A stretch of 64,000 nucleotides of DNA, taken from assembly GCA_017795085.1 (NCBI GenBank), contig CP051246.1:3536514-3600513 (forward strand). Direction: 5' to 3'. Both the position numbers and the translations under genes were made by a program. Of the stretch, positions 1 to 9,980 are shown one piece after another. The DNA is from Salegentibacter sp. Its GTDB lineage: Bacteria; Bacteroidota; Bacteroidia; Flavobacteriales; Flavobacteriaceae. The stretch's first letter is position 1, and each line of letters starts with the position of its first letter. The notes below the pieces were generated by a model. It was not told where the DNA came from, did not search any database, and was given only the letters and a program-made list of their open reading frames with translations.

Positions 1-2
1 AT

Positions 3-506
3 TATGTACTGATGCAGTTTGGACATAACGATGGTGGCGATGTCACCAAACCCAAACACCGGGCTTCTTTAAAAGGGATGAGCGATTCCATCCAGGAAGT
101 TACCAAACCAGATGGCTCAAAAGAAGAAATCCATACCTACGGTTGGTATATGAAAAAATATATTAGTGAAGCTAAAGAAAAAGGTGCTATTCCAATTATT
201 TTCAGCCACATTCCCCGAAATAGATGGAATAATGGAAAAGTAGAAAGAGTAGATAATTCTTATGGAAAATGGGCAAAAGAAGCTGCTCAAGAAGAAAATG
301 CTCTTTTTATAGATTTAAATGATTCCGTAGCTAATAAATATGAAGAAATGGGACCTGAAAAAGTAGCCAAGTTTTTCCCGAAAGACCATACCCATACAAA
401 TATAGATGGAGCAGAATTAAATGCTTTAACTATTGCTGAAACATTAAAACAGGTTAAAGCAACAGGAATTAGAGGTTATATATTTATTCCAAAGGAAAAG
501 AAATGA
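3..506 (+). CDS. Rhamnogalacturonan acetylesterase, CE12 SGNH hydrolase (5' truncated)
   Basis: C-terminal part of an SGNH/GDSL esterase that removes acetyl groups from rhamnogalacturonan or related pectin. The frame is open to the window edge, and the codons before the first Met (Y-V-L) belong to the conserved strand before block III, so the true start and the catalytic-serine block lie outside. Visible are block III (QFGHNDGG) and block V (DHTHTN), which carries the catalytic Asp and His. The stop overlaps the next start by 4 bases (ATGA), so it is translationally coupled to the GH115 gene. Deacetylation next to an alpha-glucuronidase and a GH28 suggests preparation of an acetylated acidic glycan. 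The family call is firm; the exact substrate is inferred. Confidence 0.85.
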   Translation, partial: YVLMQFGHNDGGDVTKPKHRASLKGMSDSIQEVTKPDGSKEEIHTYGWYMKKYISEAKEKGAIPIIFSHIPRNRWNNGKVERVDNSYGKWAKEAAQEENALFIDLNDSVANKYEEMGPEKVAKFFPKDHTHTNIDGAELNALTIAETLKQVKATGIRGYIFIPKEKK

Positions 507-3403
507 GTTTTCAATCTATAAATGTAAAAGCCAGTCAAAAGCTTAGTATACTTTTAATTCTCCCACTATTACTATTGCCTCCCAGACTTTATAGTCAGAA
601 AACTCAATTTAAAATTCGCACTAATAATCAACTGGCTTCCATACTATATAATAAAAATGGTAGTTCTTTAGATTCTATAAGTGCATACCTTTTAGCAGAG
701 GACATCCATAAGGTAACAGGTAAAAAACCAGTAGTTACTACCAATAAAAAAGACATAAAAGGAAATGCAATAGTAATAGGCCGGCTCGGAACAGCAATCA
801 TTGATAATTATCTTGACGGAAAAAAATTCCCTAACAATTTCAAGAATCAAAAAGAGAGCTTCCTTCATAAAGTTGTAACTGATAAGTCTAACAAAGCTCT
901 TGTGATTGCCGGAACCGACGCCAGGGGAACTGCTTATGGAGTCTTTGACCTCTCAGAAAAAATTGGGGTGTCCCCCTGGGGCTGGTGGGCCGATGTTCCC
1001 GTTAAAAAGCAGGATAAAATAGTTTTGGCACAGAAAGATTATTATTCCAAAGAACCTTCTGTGGAATTCCGCGGAATTTTTCTTAATGATGAAGATTGGG
1101 GATTACAGCCCTGGGCCGAGAAAACTTTTGAACCCGAAATTGGTGACATAGGTCCTAAAACCTATTCAAAAATATTTGAATTGTTGTTACGCTTAAAGGC
1201 CAATACCATATGGCCCGCTATGCATCCCAGCACCAAAGCTTTTTTCCATTACCCCGGGAATCCCGAAATGGCAAAAAAGTACCATATCGTAATGGGGAGT
1301 TCTCACGCCGAGCCTATGCTCCGCAATAATGTAGACGAATGGAAAAAAGATTCGATGGGATCTTTTAATTATCTCTCTAACAAAGAGAGTGTATATCAAT
1401 ATTGGAAAGACCGCGTAAAGGAAGCAAAAAAACTTGATGCTATTTACACCCTGGGAATGCGAGGAATTCATGATAGCGGAATGGAAGGTGTAGAAGGGAT
1501 TGAACAAGCGATGGGAAATCTTAAAAATGTACTGGAGGATCAAAGAAAACTACTCGAAACCTATAACGATAAAGCAGTTACAGAAATTCCCCAGGCCTTT
1601 ACCGTTTACAAAGAAGTTCTGGACGTTTATGACCATGGACTTGAAGTACCGGAAGATGTCACGATTGTCTGGACCGATGATAATTACGGATATATCAGAA
1701 GATTGGGCAATGAAAAAGAACGTACCAGGAAAGGTGGCGGCGGAGTTTATTATCACGCTTCTTACTGGGGCCGTCCGCACGACTACCAATGGTTGAGTAC
1801 CACCCACCCGGCTCTTATCCGCGAGGAAATGATGAAGGCCTACAGGACCAACAGCAAAAAGATATGGATTTTAAATGTTGGTGATCTAAAACCTGCTGAA
1901 TATAATATGAAACTCTTCCTCGATATGGCTTATGATATTGAAAAGTTTGAAAATCCGGAATATGTTGATGAACATATGAGCAACTTCTATGGGAATACCT
2001 TCGGAGACAAACTGGGGAATAGTATTGCTGATCTAAAAAAAGAGTATTACAACCTGGCCTTTGAACGCAAACCCGAATTTATGGGTTGGAGTCAGACCGA
2101 ACCTACTACTCAAATTGATACCACCGCTTACAACCCGTTTGGCTGGAATGATGAAGTTAAAAGAAGATTAGATCGTTACACAGCCCTGGAAAATAAACTT
2201 GAAAAAATTCAGCCTCAAATCCCTAAGGCTGCCCTGGACGCTTACTTTCAATTGGTTTTTTATCCGGTAAAAGGAGCTTCTTTTATGAATAAAAAATTCC
2301 TTTACAGGGATCTGGCTATCAAATATAATCTGGAAGGACGTTTAAGTGCAGAAAAATTCAAAAAACTTGCTCATTCCAGTTACGATAGCATACAAGCCCT
2401 TACCCAAAAATATAACCACGAAATCACTGAGGGAAAGTGGAGACACTATATGGATATGGCTCCTCGTGGATTACCGGTTTTCGAAAATCCAGAAATAAAT
2501 CTTGATCAAAAACAAAGTTCAGAACTAGTCGGCATTTCTGTTGAAAACGGCAAAAAGTCAGAAAACCTCACACTTCCGGTTTATTACCAGAATTCTGATG
2601 CACAATACTTTTTAGATCTTTTCCTTAAACAATCAGGAACAATTGGCTGGGAATTAAAAGAAGTTCCTGGTTTTTTAAACTTCTCTGGCAAAAGTGGAGA
2701 GCTTACCCCAAATCAGAGTGATAAGCGAATCTGGGCAGGTATTGATTGGAAAAAATGGAAACAGGCCGGAAAACCTAAAACTGCAAACTTCACCGTAAAA
2801 TTGGGAGAAGAGGAACACCTTATTGAAGTCAAAACAAAGTCTTACAACCTCTCAAATATTGAGCGTAATATATTTACCGAACAAAATGGAATAGTAGTCA
2901 TTTATGCTGAAAATTATTCTGAAAAAACCGATCGTAATAAATATAAGTGGCAAAAGCTTCCGGAACTGGGATATTCTCAGAATCTAATGCAGGCCGTTCC
3001 GGTTAAAGAAGTACCGCTGGACACTTTTCAGCTTAAAGAAAAAGCTCCGCATTTAAGCTATGATGTAATTACGGAAAGCAAAAATTCCACAGCAGAACTT
3101 ATTTTAAACGTACTTCCAACCCACCCTGTAACCAGCACGCATAGCCTAAGGCTGGGTGTACAATGGAATGACGAACCGATTAAAATTGTGGATTTCAAGA
3201 CTTATGGCCGAAGCGAGGAATGGAAACAAAATGTACTTCGTAATCTGGCTAAAGTTAGCCTTCCAATAAATGTCAAAGAAGCTGGAAAACATACTTTAAA
3301 ACTTTATATGATAGATCAGGGTCTCTCTCTTGATTTTTTCTATATAAACCTTAAAAACAAAAAAATTCCCTACAGCTTATTGCCGGAAACGAGAATAAAT
3401 TAA
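503..3403 (+). CDS. GH115 family alpha-glucuronidase
   Basis: Secreted enzyme of 966 residues with a Sec signal peptide (about residues 1-32, ending near LYSQ). It carries typical GH115 segments: GWWADVPV and EFRGIFLNDEDWGLQPWA before the (beta/alpha)8 barrel, then LKANTIWPAMHP, MGSSHAEPM and HASYWGRPHDYQWL near residue 416. The C-terminal third resembles the accessory beta domain usual in this family. Characterised GH115 enzymes release (4-O-methyl)glucuronic acid from glycans such as glucuronoxylan. In this pectin-rich setting the GlcA could cap side chains instead. The start overlaps the CE12 stop, indicating one operon. Family confident, linkage unknown. Confidence 0.9.
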   Translation: MSFQSINVKASQKLSILLILPLLLLPPRLYSQKTQFKIRTNNQLASILYNKNGSSLDSISAYLLAEDIHKVTGKKPVVTTNKKDIKGNAIVIGRLGTAIIDNYLDGKKFPNNFKNQKESFLHKVVTDKSNKALVIAGTDARGTAYGVFDLSEKIGVSPWGWWADVPVKKQDKIVLAQKDYYSKEPSVEFRGIFLNDEDWGLQPWAEKTFEPEIGDIGPKTYSKIFELLLRLKANTIWPAMHPSTKAFFHYPGNPEMAKKYHIVMGSSHAEPMLRNNVDEWKKDSMGSFNYLSNKESVYQYWKDRVKEAKKLDAIYTLGMRGIHDSGMEGVEGIEQAMGNLKNVLEDQRKLLETYNDKAVTEIPQAFTVYKEVLDVYDHGLEVPEDVTIVWTDDNYGYIRRLGNEKERTRKGGGGVYYHASYWGRPHDYQWLSTTHPALIREEMMKAYRTNSKKIWILNVGDLKPAEYNMKLFLDMAYDIEKFENPEYVDEHMSNFYGNTFGDKLGNSIADLKKEYYNLAFERKPEFMGWSQTEPTTQIDTTAYNPFGWNDEVKRRLDRYTALENKLEKIQPQIPKAALDAYFQLVFYPVKGASFMNKKFLYRDLAIKYNLEGRLSAEKFKKLAHSSYDSIQALTQKYNHEITEGKWRHYMDMAPRGLPVFENPEINLDQKQSSELVGISVENGKKSENLTLPVYYQNSDAQYFLDLFLKQSGTIGWELKEVPGFLNFSGKSGELTPNQSDKRIWAGIDWKKWKQAGKPKTANFTVKLGEEEHLIEVKTKSYNLSNIERNIFTEQNGIVVIYAENYSEKTDRNKYKWQKLPELGYSQNLMQAVPVKEVPLDTFQLKEKAPHLSYDVITESKNSTAELILNVLPTHPVTSTHSLRLGVQWNDEPIKIVDFKTYGRSEEWKQNVLRNLAKVSLPINVKEAGKHTLKLYMIDQGLSLDFFYINLKNKKIPYSLLPETRIN

Positions 3404-3453
3404 TAACCTCATTTTCCTTTTTAAACATATTTCATAAAAAAAATGTTAAAAAT

Positions 3454-4818
3454 ATGACAAAGCCCCTATATACACTATTAATTTTTAGCCTATTTTTCAG
3501 TTGCCAAAATAAAGATGGTACTATCGCCATTAAAGAAAATAAAGTCACAGCTCCATTTGGAGAAGTTGTAATTAATGAACCCGATTTTAGCAATTCCGCC
3601 GAATATTTAATCACCGATTTTGGAGCTAAACAGGGAAGTAAAGACAAAACGGCCGAAGCAATAAAACAGGCAATTGATAAAGCCCATAAGAATGGAGGAG
3701 GAAAAGTAATAATTCCTGAAGGAGAGTGGTTAACCAAGAAATTACATTTTAAAAGCAACGTAAACCTTCATCTGAAAAAAGGTGCCATACTACTCTTCTC
3801 AGAAAGCCCTGAAGATTATCTCCCACCCGTTAAAACTACCTGGGAAGGAATGGAGTGTTATAATTATTCTCCCCTGATATATGCCTATGAGGCTGAGAAT
3901 ATAGCTATTACTGGAAAAGGAACATTAAAGGCCAAAATGGATATTTGGCAAAAGTGGTTTGACCGGCCTGAGTCTCATATGCAAAGCCTGGCAAGTCTTT
4001 ATCATATGGCCTCCAGAAATGAGCCGGTTGAAAACAGGCAAATGGCAAACGATTCAGCCAATCTTCGCCCGCAGTTTATTCAGTTTAATCGTAGTAAAAA
4101 CATACTGATAGAAGAAATTTCTATTGAAAATAGCCCATTTTGGGTGCTTCATCCATACATGTCTAAGAATGTGGTGATACGGGATATTAAGGTTAAAGCT
4201 CATGGTCACAATAATGACGGAGTTGACCCTGAAATGAGCGAAAATGTATTAATCGAGGATTGCATTTTTGACCAGGGTGATGATGCCATTGCAATAAAAG
4301 CTGGCAGGAATCAAGATGCGTGGAAGCTAGACACCCCTTCAAAAAATATTATTATGCGTAATTGTTTGGTAAAGAATGGGCATCAATTAGTCGCTATAGG
4401 AAGTGAACTTTCAGGAGGAATAGAAAATGTTTATATCGAAAACTGTGAAGTGGAAGATGGCGCCAAATTAAATCATCTTCTATTTATAAAGACCAATGAA
4501 CGAAGAGGTGGCTATGTTAAAAACATCTATTTAAAAAATATTTTCTCCGGTAAAATTGACCAAGGGGTTTTAGGAATTGAAACTGACGTATTGTATCAAT
4601 GGCGGGATCTGGTTCCAACTTATGAGCGACGGCTAACACCTATAGAAAATATACACCTTGAAAATATAACTTCTAAAGAAATAAAATTTATCTCTAGGAT
4701 TTTAGGAGAGGCTGAACTACCTGTAAAAGATATAAAACTGAAGAATATTACCACTGATAAAATTTTAGAAGAAAAACATATTCATGAAAATGTTGAGAAT
4801 TTTTCAATTGAAATTTAA
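3454..4818 (+). CDS. GH28 polygalacturonase-like lipoprotein
   Basis: A 454-residue right-handed beta-helix glycosidase. A short hydrophobic leader ends in a lipobox with Cys17 (FFSC), so it is predicted to be a lipoprotein. GH28 signature blocks are in order: NNDGVDPE near residue 253, QGDDAIAIK near 275, and GHQLVAIGSE near 308, where the His of the GHG-type block is kept; FIKTNERRGG stands in for the RIK block. GH28 inverting enzymes cut alpha-galacturonosyl or rhamnogalacturonan bonds; which one cannot be read from sequence. It follows GH115 after 50 bases on the same strand and probably shares its transcript. Confidence 0.9.
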   Translation: MTKPLYTLLIFSLFFSCQNKDGTIAIKENKVTAPFGEVVINEPDFSNSAEYLITDFGAKQGSKDKTAEAIKQAIDKAHKNGGGKVIIPEGEWLTKKLHFKSNVNLHLKKGAILLFSESPEDYLPPVKTTWEGMECYNYSPLIYAYEAENIAITGKGTLKAKMDIWQKWFDRPESHMQSLASLYHMASRNEPVENRQMANDSANLRPQFIQFNRSKNILIEEISIENSPFWVLHPYMSKNVVIRDIKVKAHGHNNDGVDPEMSENVLIEDCIFDQGDDAIAIKAGRNQDAWKLDTPSKNIIMRNCLVKNGHQLVAIGSELSGGIENVYIENCEVEDGAKLNHLLFIKTNERRGGYVKNIYLKNIFSGKIDQGVLGIETDVLYQWRDLVPTYERRLTPIENIHLENITSKEIKFISRILGEAELPVKDIKLKNITTDKILEEKHIHENVENFSIEI

Positions 4819-4843
4819 CATGAACATGCTTTAACCAAGAGTT

Positions 4844-7225
4844 TTGAGAAGAATTAAATACATACTACCTCAGCGGAGGCCAAAATATTCCTTAATATCC
4901 AAATTATTAATCCTATCCCTTGGTTTAATAACAATGATTTTTAATAGTTGTAATACTCCAAAAAAGCATATCGGCAGTGGAAGAGAGGTCTCTGATTTTA
5001 ACGCTGCCTGGCAGTTCCAACGTTTGGAAGATAATAAAGGCACATGGAAAACAGTAGACCTCCCCCATACGCTTAAAATTGAACCTTTGGTGGTAAACAA
5101 TCAATGGCAGGGAACTAGTCTATATAAAAAAGAATTTCAAGTTGAAAATTTAAATAAAAAATGGTTTTTTCATTTTGAAGGCGTGATGCAGGAGGCCAGG
5201 GTTTTTATTAATGATTCCCTCACAAAAACCCATAAAGGCGGATATTTACCTTTTACGGTAGATGCCACCCACTTTCTTAAAGAAAATTCAACAAATAAAA
5301 TTGAAGTTGAGCTAATAAATAGAGATGATTCAAGCATTCCCCCGGGAAAACCTCTAAAAGAACTAGACTTCAACCTTTACGGCGGAATTTATAGAAATGT
5401 TCAACTTATAAAAACCAATAAAGTTTATATCACGAATGCCGTAGCTGCTAAAAAAGTGAACAGCGGTGGGATTTTAATCCATTTTGATTCAATTTCCAAG
5501 AACTTTGCTAAAGGAGAAGTGAAAACCCATATCAAAAATGAAAGTCGGGAGAAACAAAATCTACAATTAAAGATCAGTTTTGGGGATGAGACTAATAACG
5601 AAATTGAGCTTTCTTCAGAAGAAAAAACCCTAGAAGCAGGCGAAGAAATTTCATTTTCTGAAATTCTTAGTATAAAGAATCCTAAATTATGGTCTATAGA
5701 TTCTCCCAATCTTTATAACCTAAACGTTGAAGTAATTTCAGATGGTGAACTTGTAGATTCTAAACAACTAAAAACAGGAATCAGAAAAATAGAACTTACA
5801 GAAAACAACTTCTATTTAAATGGAAAAAAACTGTTTATAAACGGGACTAACCGACATCAGGAATATCCTTATATCGGGTATGCCCTTTCTGATGAAGCCC
5901 AATATCGCGATGCGTATAAAATAAAAGAAGCCGGTTTTGATTTTGTGCGTTTATCGCATTACCCGCAAGCGACAGCATTTTTAAAAGCCTGCGATGAATT
6001 AGGTTTGTTAGTTATGAATGCCATTCCCGGTTGGCAATTTTATGAGGAAGGTGATTTCATAAAAAATGCATTGCAAGACATCAAAGATATGGCCCGGCGG
6101 GACCGCAATCATCCCAGTGTGATTTTTTGGGAAAATTCTTTGAACGAATCCCGAATGACTGAAGATTTCATAAAAAAAGCCAATACAATATTAAAAGCTG
6201 AACTTCCCTATAATGATATTTTTACCGCCGGCTGGATAGATCATCCTTCTTACGATTTATACATTCCGGCCCGGCAACATGCCAAACCTCCTCATTACTG
6301 GAATAATTACAGTAAACCAAATCGGCCAATTTTTATTGCGGAATATGGTGATTGGGAATATTACGCGCAAAATGCAGGTTTTAACCAAAAAGCATTTAGC
6401 GATTTAAAGAAAGAAGATCGCTCAAGCCGGCAATTGAGGAGTGCCGGGGAAAAAGGGCTGCTACAACAAGCTTTGAACTATCAGGAAGCCTTTAATTCCA
6501 ACCTAAAAGGCAAACAAACCATTGGGCACGCCAATTGGCTGATGTTTGATTATAACCGCGGTTACAGTGACGATTTGGAAGCCTCGGGAATTTCAGACAT
6601 TTTCAGAATCCCTAAATTCAGTTACTACTTTTATAAAAGTCAGAAAAAATCTTCAGAATATTTTGACCCTATGGTTTTTATCGCTAATTACTGGCAGAAA
6701 AACGCTTCAAAATCTGTAAAGGTTTTTAGTAATACCGAAGAAGTAGCCCTTTATCTAAACGATGAATTAATCGCAAAGAAAAAACCTGAAGAAAATGAGA
6801 TTTCCAACCAACTTCCTTCTCCGCCATTTGTATTTCAATTAGAAAAATTTGAAGCCGGAGAATTAAAAGCAGTTGGTTTTATTGAAGGAGAGGAAGTGAC
6901 TGAACATATCGTCAATACTCCCCATTCTCCTGATAGGATTGAATTGGAAGTTGACCTTTCCGGTAAAGAAATTGCCAAAGAAGGTTTAGATATGGTTTTT
7001 GTGTATGCCAAAATTGTAGATCTAAACGGAAGCCTCGTCCCTGACGCAGAAAATAAGATTGAATTCAAGGTGGAAGGAGAAGCTGAAATAATTGGAGGAA
7101 ACTTAATAAAAGCCAAAGCAGGAATTGCCACTATTTTAATTAAAACACACAATTTAAGCAATCAGAAAATTACAATACACGCCACTAACCCTAAGCTTGA
7201 AAGCGGCACGGTAAAAGTCAATTGA
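4844..7225 (+). CDS. GH2 family beta-glycosidase, lipoprotein, TTG start
   Basis: A 793-residue GH2 enzyme, probably beta-galactosidase-like. Domains: lipoprotein signal with Cys36 (IFNSC), jelly-roll GH2 N domain (about 45-190), immunoglobulin-like domain (190-310), TIM barrel (310-610), then C-terminal Ig-like domains. The acid/base Glu is in NSLNES (near 433) and the nucleophile Glu in FIAEYGDW (near 498). The start is TTG at 4844: an in-frame stop lies at 4832 and the first ATG (4934) would remove most of the signal peptide core. Last gene of the plus-strand cluster, 25 bases after GH28 and convergent with the next gene. Sugar specificity is inferred only. Confidence 0.85.
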   Translation: MRRIKYILPQRRPKYSLISKLLILSLGLITMIFNSCNTPKKHIGSGREVSDFNAAWQFQRLEDNKGTWKTVDLPHTLKIEPLVVNNQWQGTSLYKKEFQVENLNKKWFFHFEGVMQEARVFINDSLTKTHKGGYLPFTVDATHFLKENSTNKIEVELINRDDSSIPPGKPLKELDFNLYGGIYRNVQLIKTNKVYITNAVAAKKVNSGGILIHFDSISKNFAKGEVKTHIKNESREKQNLQLKISFGDETNNEIELSSEEKTLEAGEEISFSEILSIKNPKLWSIDSPNLYNLNVEVISDGELVDSKQLKTGIRKIELTENNFYLNGKKLFINGTNRHQEYPYIGYALSDEAQYRDAYKIKEAGFDFVRLSHYPQATAFLKACDELGLLVMNAIPGWQFYEEGDFIKNALQDIKDMARRDRNHPSVIFWENSLNESRMTEDFIKKANTILKAELPYNDIFTAGWIDHPSYDLYIPARQHAKPPHYWNNYSKPNRPIFIAEYGDWEYYAQNAGFNQKAFSDLKKEDRSSRQLRSAGEKGLLQQALNYQEAFNSNLKGKQTIGHANWLMFDYNRGYSDDLEASGISDIFRIPKFSYYFYKSQKKSSEYFDPMVFIANYWQKNASKSVKVFSNTEEVALYLNDELIAKKKPEENEISNQLPSPPFVFQLEKFEAGELKAVGFIEGEEVTEHIVNTPHSPDRIELEVDLSGKEIAKEGLDMVFVYAKIVDLNGSLVPDAENKIEFKVEGEAEIIGGNLIKAKAGIATILIKTHNLSNQKITIHATNPKLESGTVKVN

Positions 7226-7323
7226 ATCTATTTTAAAGATTTATTACGGTAAATTCCAATAGAAAACTGGAACAGAAAAGGAGCATCAGCAAGCTCGGAG
7301 AGATAATTTTACGGGATTAGGAG

Positions 7324-8343
7324 TTAATCCTCTATCCTTAGATCCAGTCTAACTTGCTCATCACGGTTAGTTGTTATTTCTCCATTTTCTAATTGTAGTT
7401 CCGCAACCTGAATAGAGCTTCTTCGGGTTTCATAATTATCAACTCCCTTATTGGCTGGAATTCTACCAGGGTGAGTAAAATAAAAAACAAAAGCTTTTTC
7501 TCCCTGCACCACTATATCAGAATGACCTCCCTTAACCTTATCATCTTTTCCTTTTCCAGGTTTCTCTAGAATATTATTGGGTTGCTTTTTCCAGTTTTCA
7601 AAATCATCAGAAGAATAAACACTTAAACCATCCCAACTATCTAGAACAAGCCAGTTTTTATCCTTCCAGGAAAAGACTTTCGCACCCTCTCCCCTATCTT
7701 CAATAACTTTCTTGCCACTATCACCCCAGGTATACAAGTCTTCACTATCGGCGTAGTAAATAGATTTATTATCATTTTCATTGTTATAATACATACGCCA
7801 TTTGCCGTTGGGCAATTTAAATACACTGGCATCTATAACTCTTTCTGAAGAAAGTTCCAGAGTAGATTCATATTTCCAGTTTAGAAGATCATGGCTAGTA
7901 AAATGAGCAATAGAACGGGGATGATACCAATCTTCAAAAATCCCGGGTACAATAGTAAGGTACATATGATAATTACCATTATTTTCAATAACATCTGGTG
8001 CCCAAAAAGTAGGCTCCTTTACCAGATTATATGCTATGTTCGCTATTTGTTTATACTCCCAGTTCGCCCCTCCATTAGAAGATTGAGCAATACCAATTTC
8101 TGTACCGTGTACCCAACTTACACCATCCAAATTGTCTGTTTTTGCCCTGCGATTGGTATAAAACATAAAGTGTTTTCCCTCCTTTGAATTCCATATAATA
8201 ACAGGATCTGCCGTACCATCATAAACTGAATCTCTAAAAAGAGGTTTATCAGCAACATTTCCCGAATCTAATTCCTGTGAGTTTGTTTCAGTAAAAATAA
8301 TGACACCAAGAGTGATAAGGATTAGTTTAATTATTTTCTGCAT
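7324..8343 (-). CDS. GH43-like five-bladed beta-propeller glycosidase
   Basis: A secreted 339-residue protein (signal peptide ending near TNSQ, residue 23) with the short repeated strands of GH43/GH117-type propellers. DGTADPVII (Asp46) fits the general-base Asp, FWAPDV a conserved mid-propeller strand, and VIDASVFKLPNGKWRMYY the second acidic residue that modulates pKa. A Glu in DRGEGAKVF is a candidate acid. Enzymes of this clan usually remove arabinofuranosyl, xylosyl or galactosyl residues; the subfamily cannot be assigned here. It is the distal gene of the minus-strand pectin run, 20 bases after the GH28 gene. Confidence 0.7.
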   Translation of the reverse strand: MQKIIKLILITLGVIIFTETNSQELDSGNVADKPLFRDSVYDGTADPVIIWNSKEGKHFMFYTNRRAKTDNLDGVSWVHGTEIGIAQSSNGGANWEYKQIANIAYNLVKEPTFWAPDVIENNGNYHMYLTIVPGIFEDWYHPRSIAHFTSHDLLNWKYESTLELSSERVIDASVFKLPNGKWRMYYNNENDNKSIYYADSEDLYTWGDSGKKVIEDRGEGAKVFSWKDKNWLVLDSWDGLSVYSSDDFENWKKQPNNILEKPGKGKDDKVKGGHSDIVVQGEKAFVFYFTHPGRIPANKGVDNYETRRSSIQVAELQLENGEITTNRDEQVRLDLRIED

Positions 8344-8363
8344 TAGCTTGTTATTGAACTTTA

Positions 8364-9956
8364 CTATCCAAAGCTTTTTGTTGCGGCTTCTTTCTGGGTT
8401 TGGTTTTTTATTCCTTCAGTGTTTAGTATCTCTATATCACCGGAATCCTCTAATTGTAAAATAGCAGCGTTTTCAGCTTTCTGAATATCTACATTATGAA
8501 GTTCTGCATCCTGAACATTGTCAAAAATAATTCCAGGTCTACTCTCTTCACCTAAATGATAAACATTAATGTTATGCATTTCTATATTTCTCACGTGTCT
8601 TACAAAAAAACCATAAGATGGCATTACTCCAAATTTTGCCGGTTCTGGGTAAGCATCAATATGCTCTGGCACTTTTTTCTGAATCTGAACCTGCGCAGAA
8701 TCCAATGGTTTATACCAAATATTGATATCCTTTAAACTTACCTTCTCTATATTATGACCTGGAATCCCGCTAATAATACTCGAAAAATGAGAATCGGCAT
8801 TATAAACATTAATATTACTGATACTTACCCTGCGTAATTCCCCTGGCGCTACTCCATCGGGACCACGCATACGCGCTCCCAATCTTAAAAAGAATGGAGA
8901 GTTTGTGGTATTGCGCATAGTAATATTGCTGATGGTAATATCTTCCAACAGTCCGCCGTCTACAGTTTCCAGAGCCAGGCCTCGGGATCGATCAAAAACA
9001 CAATTACTGACGGTTATATTTTTAAATCCTCCGTTCGATTCTGTCCCGAATTTAATCCTTCCGGTGGGTCCTTCCTGGTCTGGCACCAAATGACCTTCTT
9101 TTGTTTGGTAGGTACCATTTATCATAGTACCTACATCATAGCCAGAAACCTGGCAGTTGGTAATGGTCACATTTTCTGTTGCACGCGCAAAACCTAAACC
9201 GAAAGAACTCTTTAAAACAATGGCGTCATCATTGGGTGAATTTACCGTACAATTGGAAATATGTACATTTCTACAAGCATCAATATCTATCCCATCCCGA
9301 TTGGTATCTATCTTTAGGTTATCTATAGTAAAATTATCTATTCCAGTGGCCAGAATTCCAAAGTGACCTCCTTTTATAATCGTAAAATCTTTAAAAATCA
9401 CATTGGTACAAAGTTTAAGGGCAATGGCCTTATTGCCTCCTCCTTCCCACATAAGGTTTCCTGCAGGAATCCCTTTTTCATCCCATTTTTGAGACGCATA
9501 AAAACCTCTGCTCAAATTTTCACCCTGAATTATTCCCGGTCCTGAAATAGTTATATTATTTAGGTTTTCTCCCCAAATAAGGCTGTTTCGCCAGTAACTA
9601 TGCCCGTAATCCTGATATTGATTTCCGGCGCCTTTCCCGGGATCGTCATATTGTCCACCATCACCCTTACCTGCGGCTTTTAAAACAGAACCCTGATCAA
9701 AATATAAGTGAATATTATTTTTTAATCGTATAGAATAGCTAAGATAAGTACCCGTTGGAAAATAAACAGTTCCTCCCCCGGCTTTAGATGCCGCTGCTAT
9801 TGCGCTATTGATAGCCTCTGTATCCAGGGTTTGCCCATCGCCTACGGCACCATAATCCCGAATATTAAAATCTTCAGTTGAAGCCTCTGCTATTGAAGTA
9901 CTGAAAAAAAGAATTATACATATACTTAGTAGTTTAATCGCTTTATAATTTTCCAT
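8364..9956 (-). CDS. GH28 family glycosidase (rhamnogalacturonan/polygalacturonan)
   Basis: A 530-residue secreted beta-helix enzyme with a signal peptide ending about residue 25 (IAEAS). The N-terminal FNIRDYGAVGDG segment is typical of pectin beta-helix enzymes. Catalytic blocks: NRDGIDIDAC near residue 220 and NDDAIVLKSS near 242, supplying the three acidic residues. The usual GHG histidine is not evident: the corresponding region reads GYDVGTMINGTY. GRIKFGTES supplies the RIK block. This pattern suggests a GH28 subgroup different from classical polygalacturonases. It lies 24 bases after rhaM and 20 before the GH43-like gene. Confidence 0.87.
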   Translation of the reverse strand: MENYKAIKLLSICIILFFSTSIAEASTEDFNIRDYGAVGDGQTLDTEAINSAIAAASKAGGGTVYFPTGTYLSYSIRLKNNIHLYFDQGSVLKAAGKGDGGQYDDPGKGAGNQYQDYGHSYWRNSLIWGENLNNITISGPGIIQGENLSRGFYASQKWDEKGIPAGNLMWEGGGNKAIALKLCTNVIFKDFTIIKGGHFGILATGIDNFTIDNLKIDTNRDGIDIDACRNVHISNCTVNSPNDDAIVLKSSFGLGFARATENVTITNCQVSGYDVGTMINGTYQTKEGHLVPDQEGPTGRIKFGTESNGGFKNITVSNCVFDRSRGLALETVDGGLLEDITISNITMRNTTNSPFFLRLGARMRGPDGVAPGELRRVSISNINVYNADSHFSSIISGIPGHNIEKVSLKDINIWYKPLDSAQVQIQKKVPEHIDAYPEPAKFGVMPSYGFFVRHVRNIEMHNINVYHLGEESRPGIIFDNVQDAELHNVDIQKAENAAILQLEDSGDIEILNTEGIKNQTQKEAATKSFG

Positions 9957-9980
9957 TTATTTCTTCTTAGTCTCTTAAAA

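Noticed and set aside
1193..1807. Open frames on the strand opposite GH115
   Set aside because: They are shadows of a well-supported gene, with no signal, domain or promoter support.
7226..7323. Terminator between the convergent GH2 and GH43-like genes
   Set aside because: No stem with a T-run was convincing in the 98-base gap.
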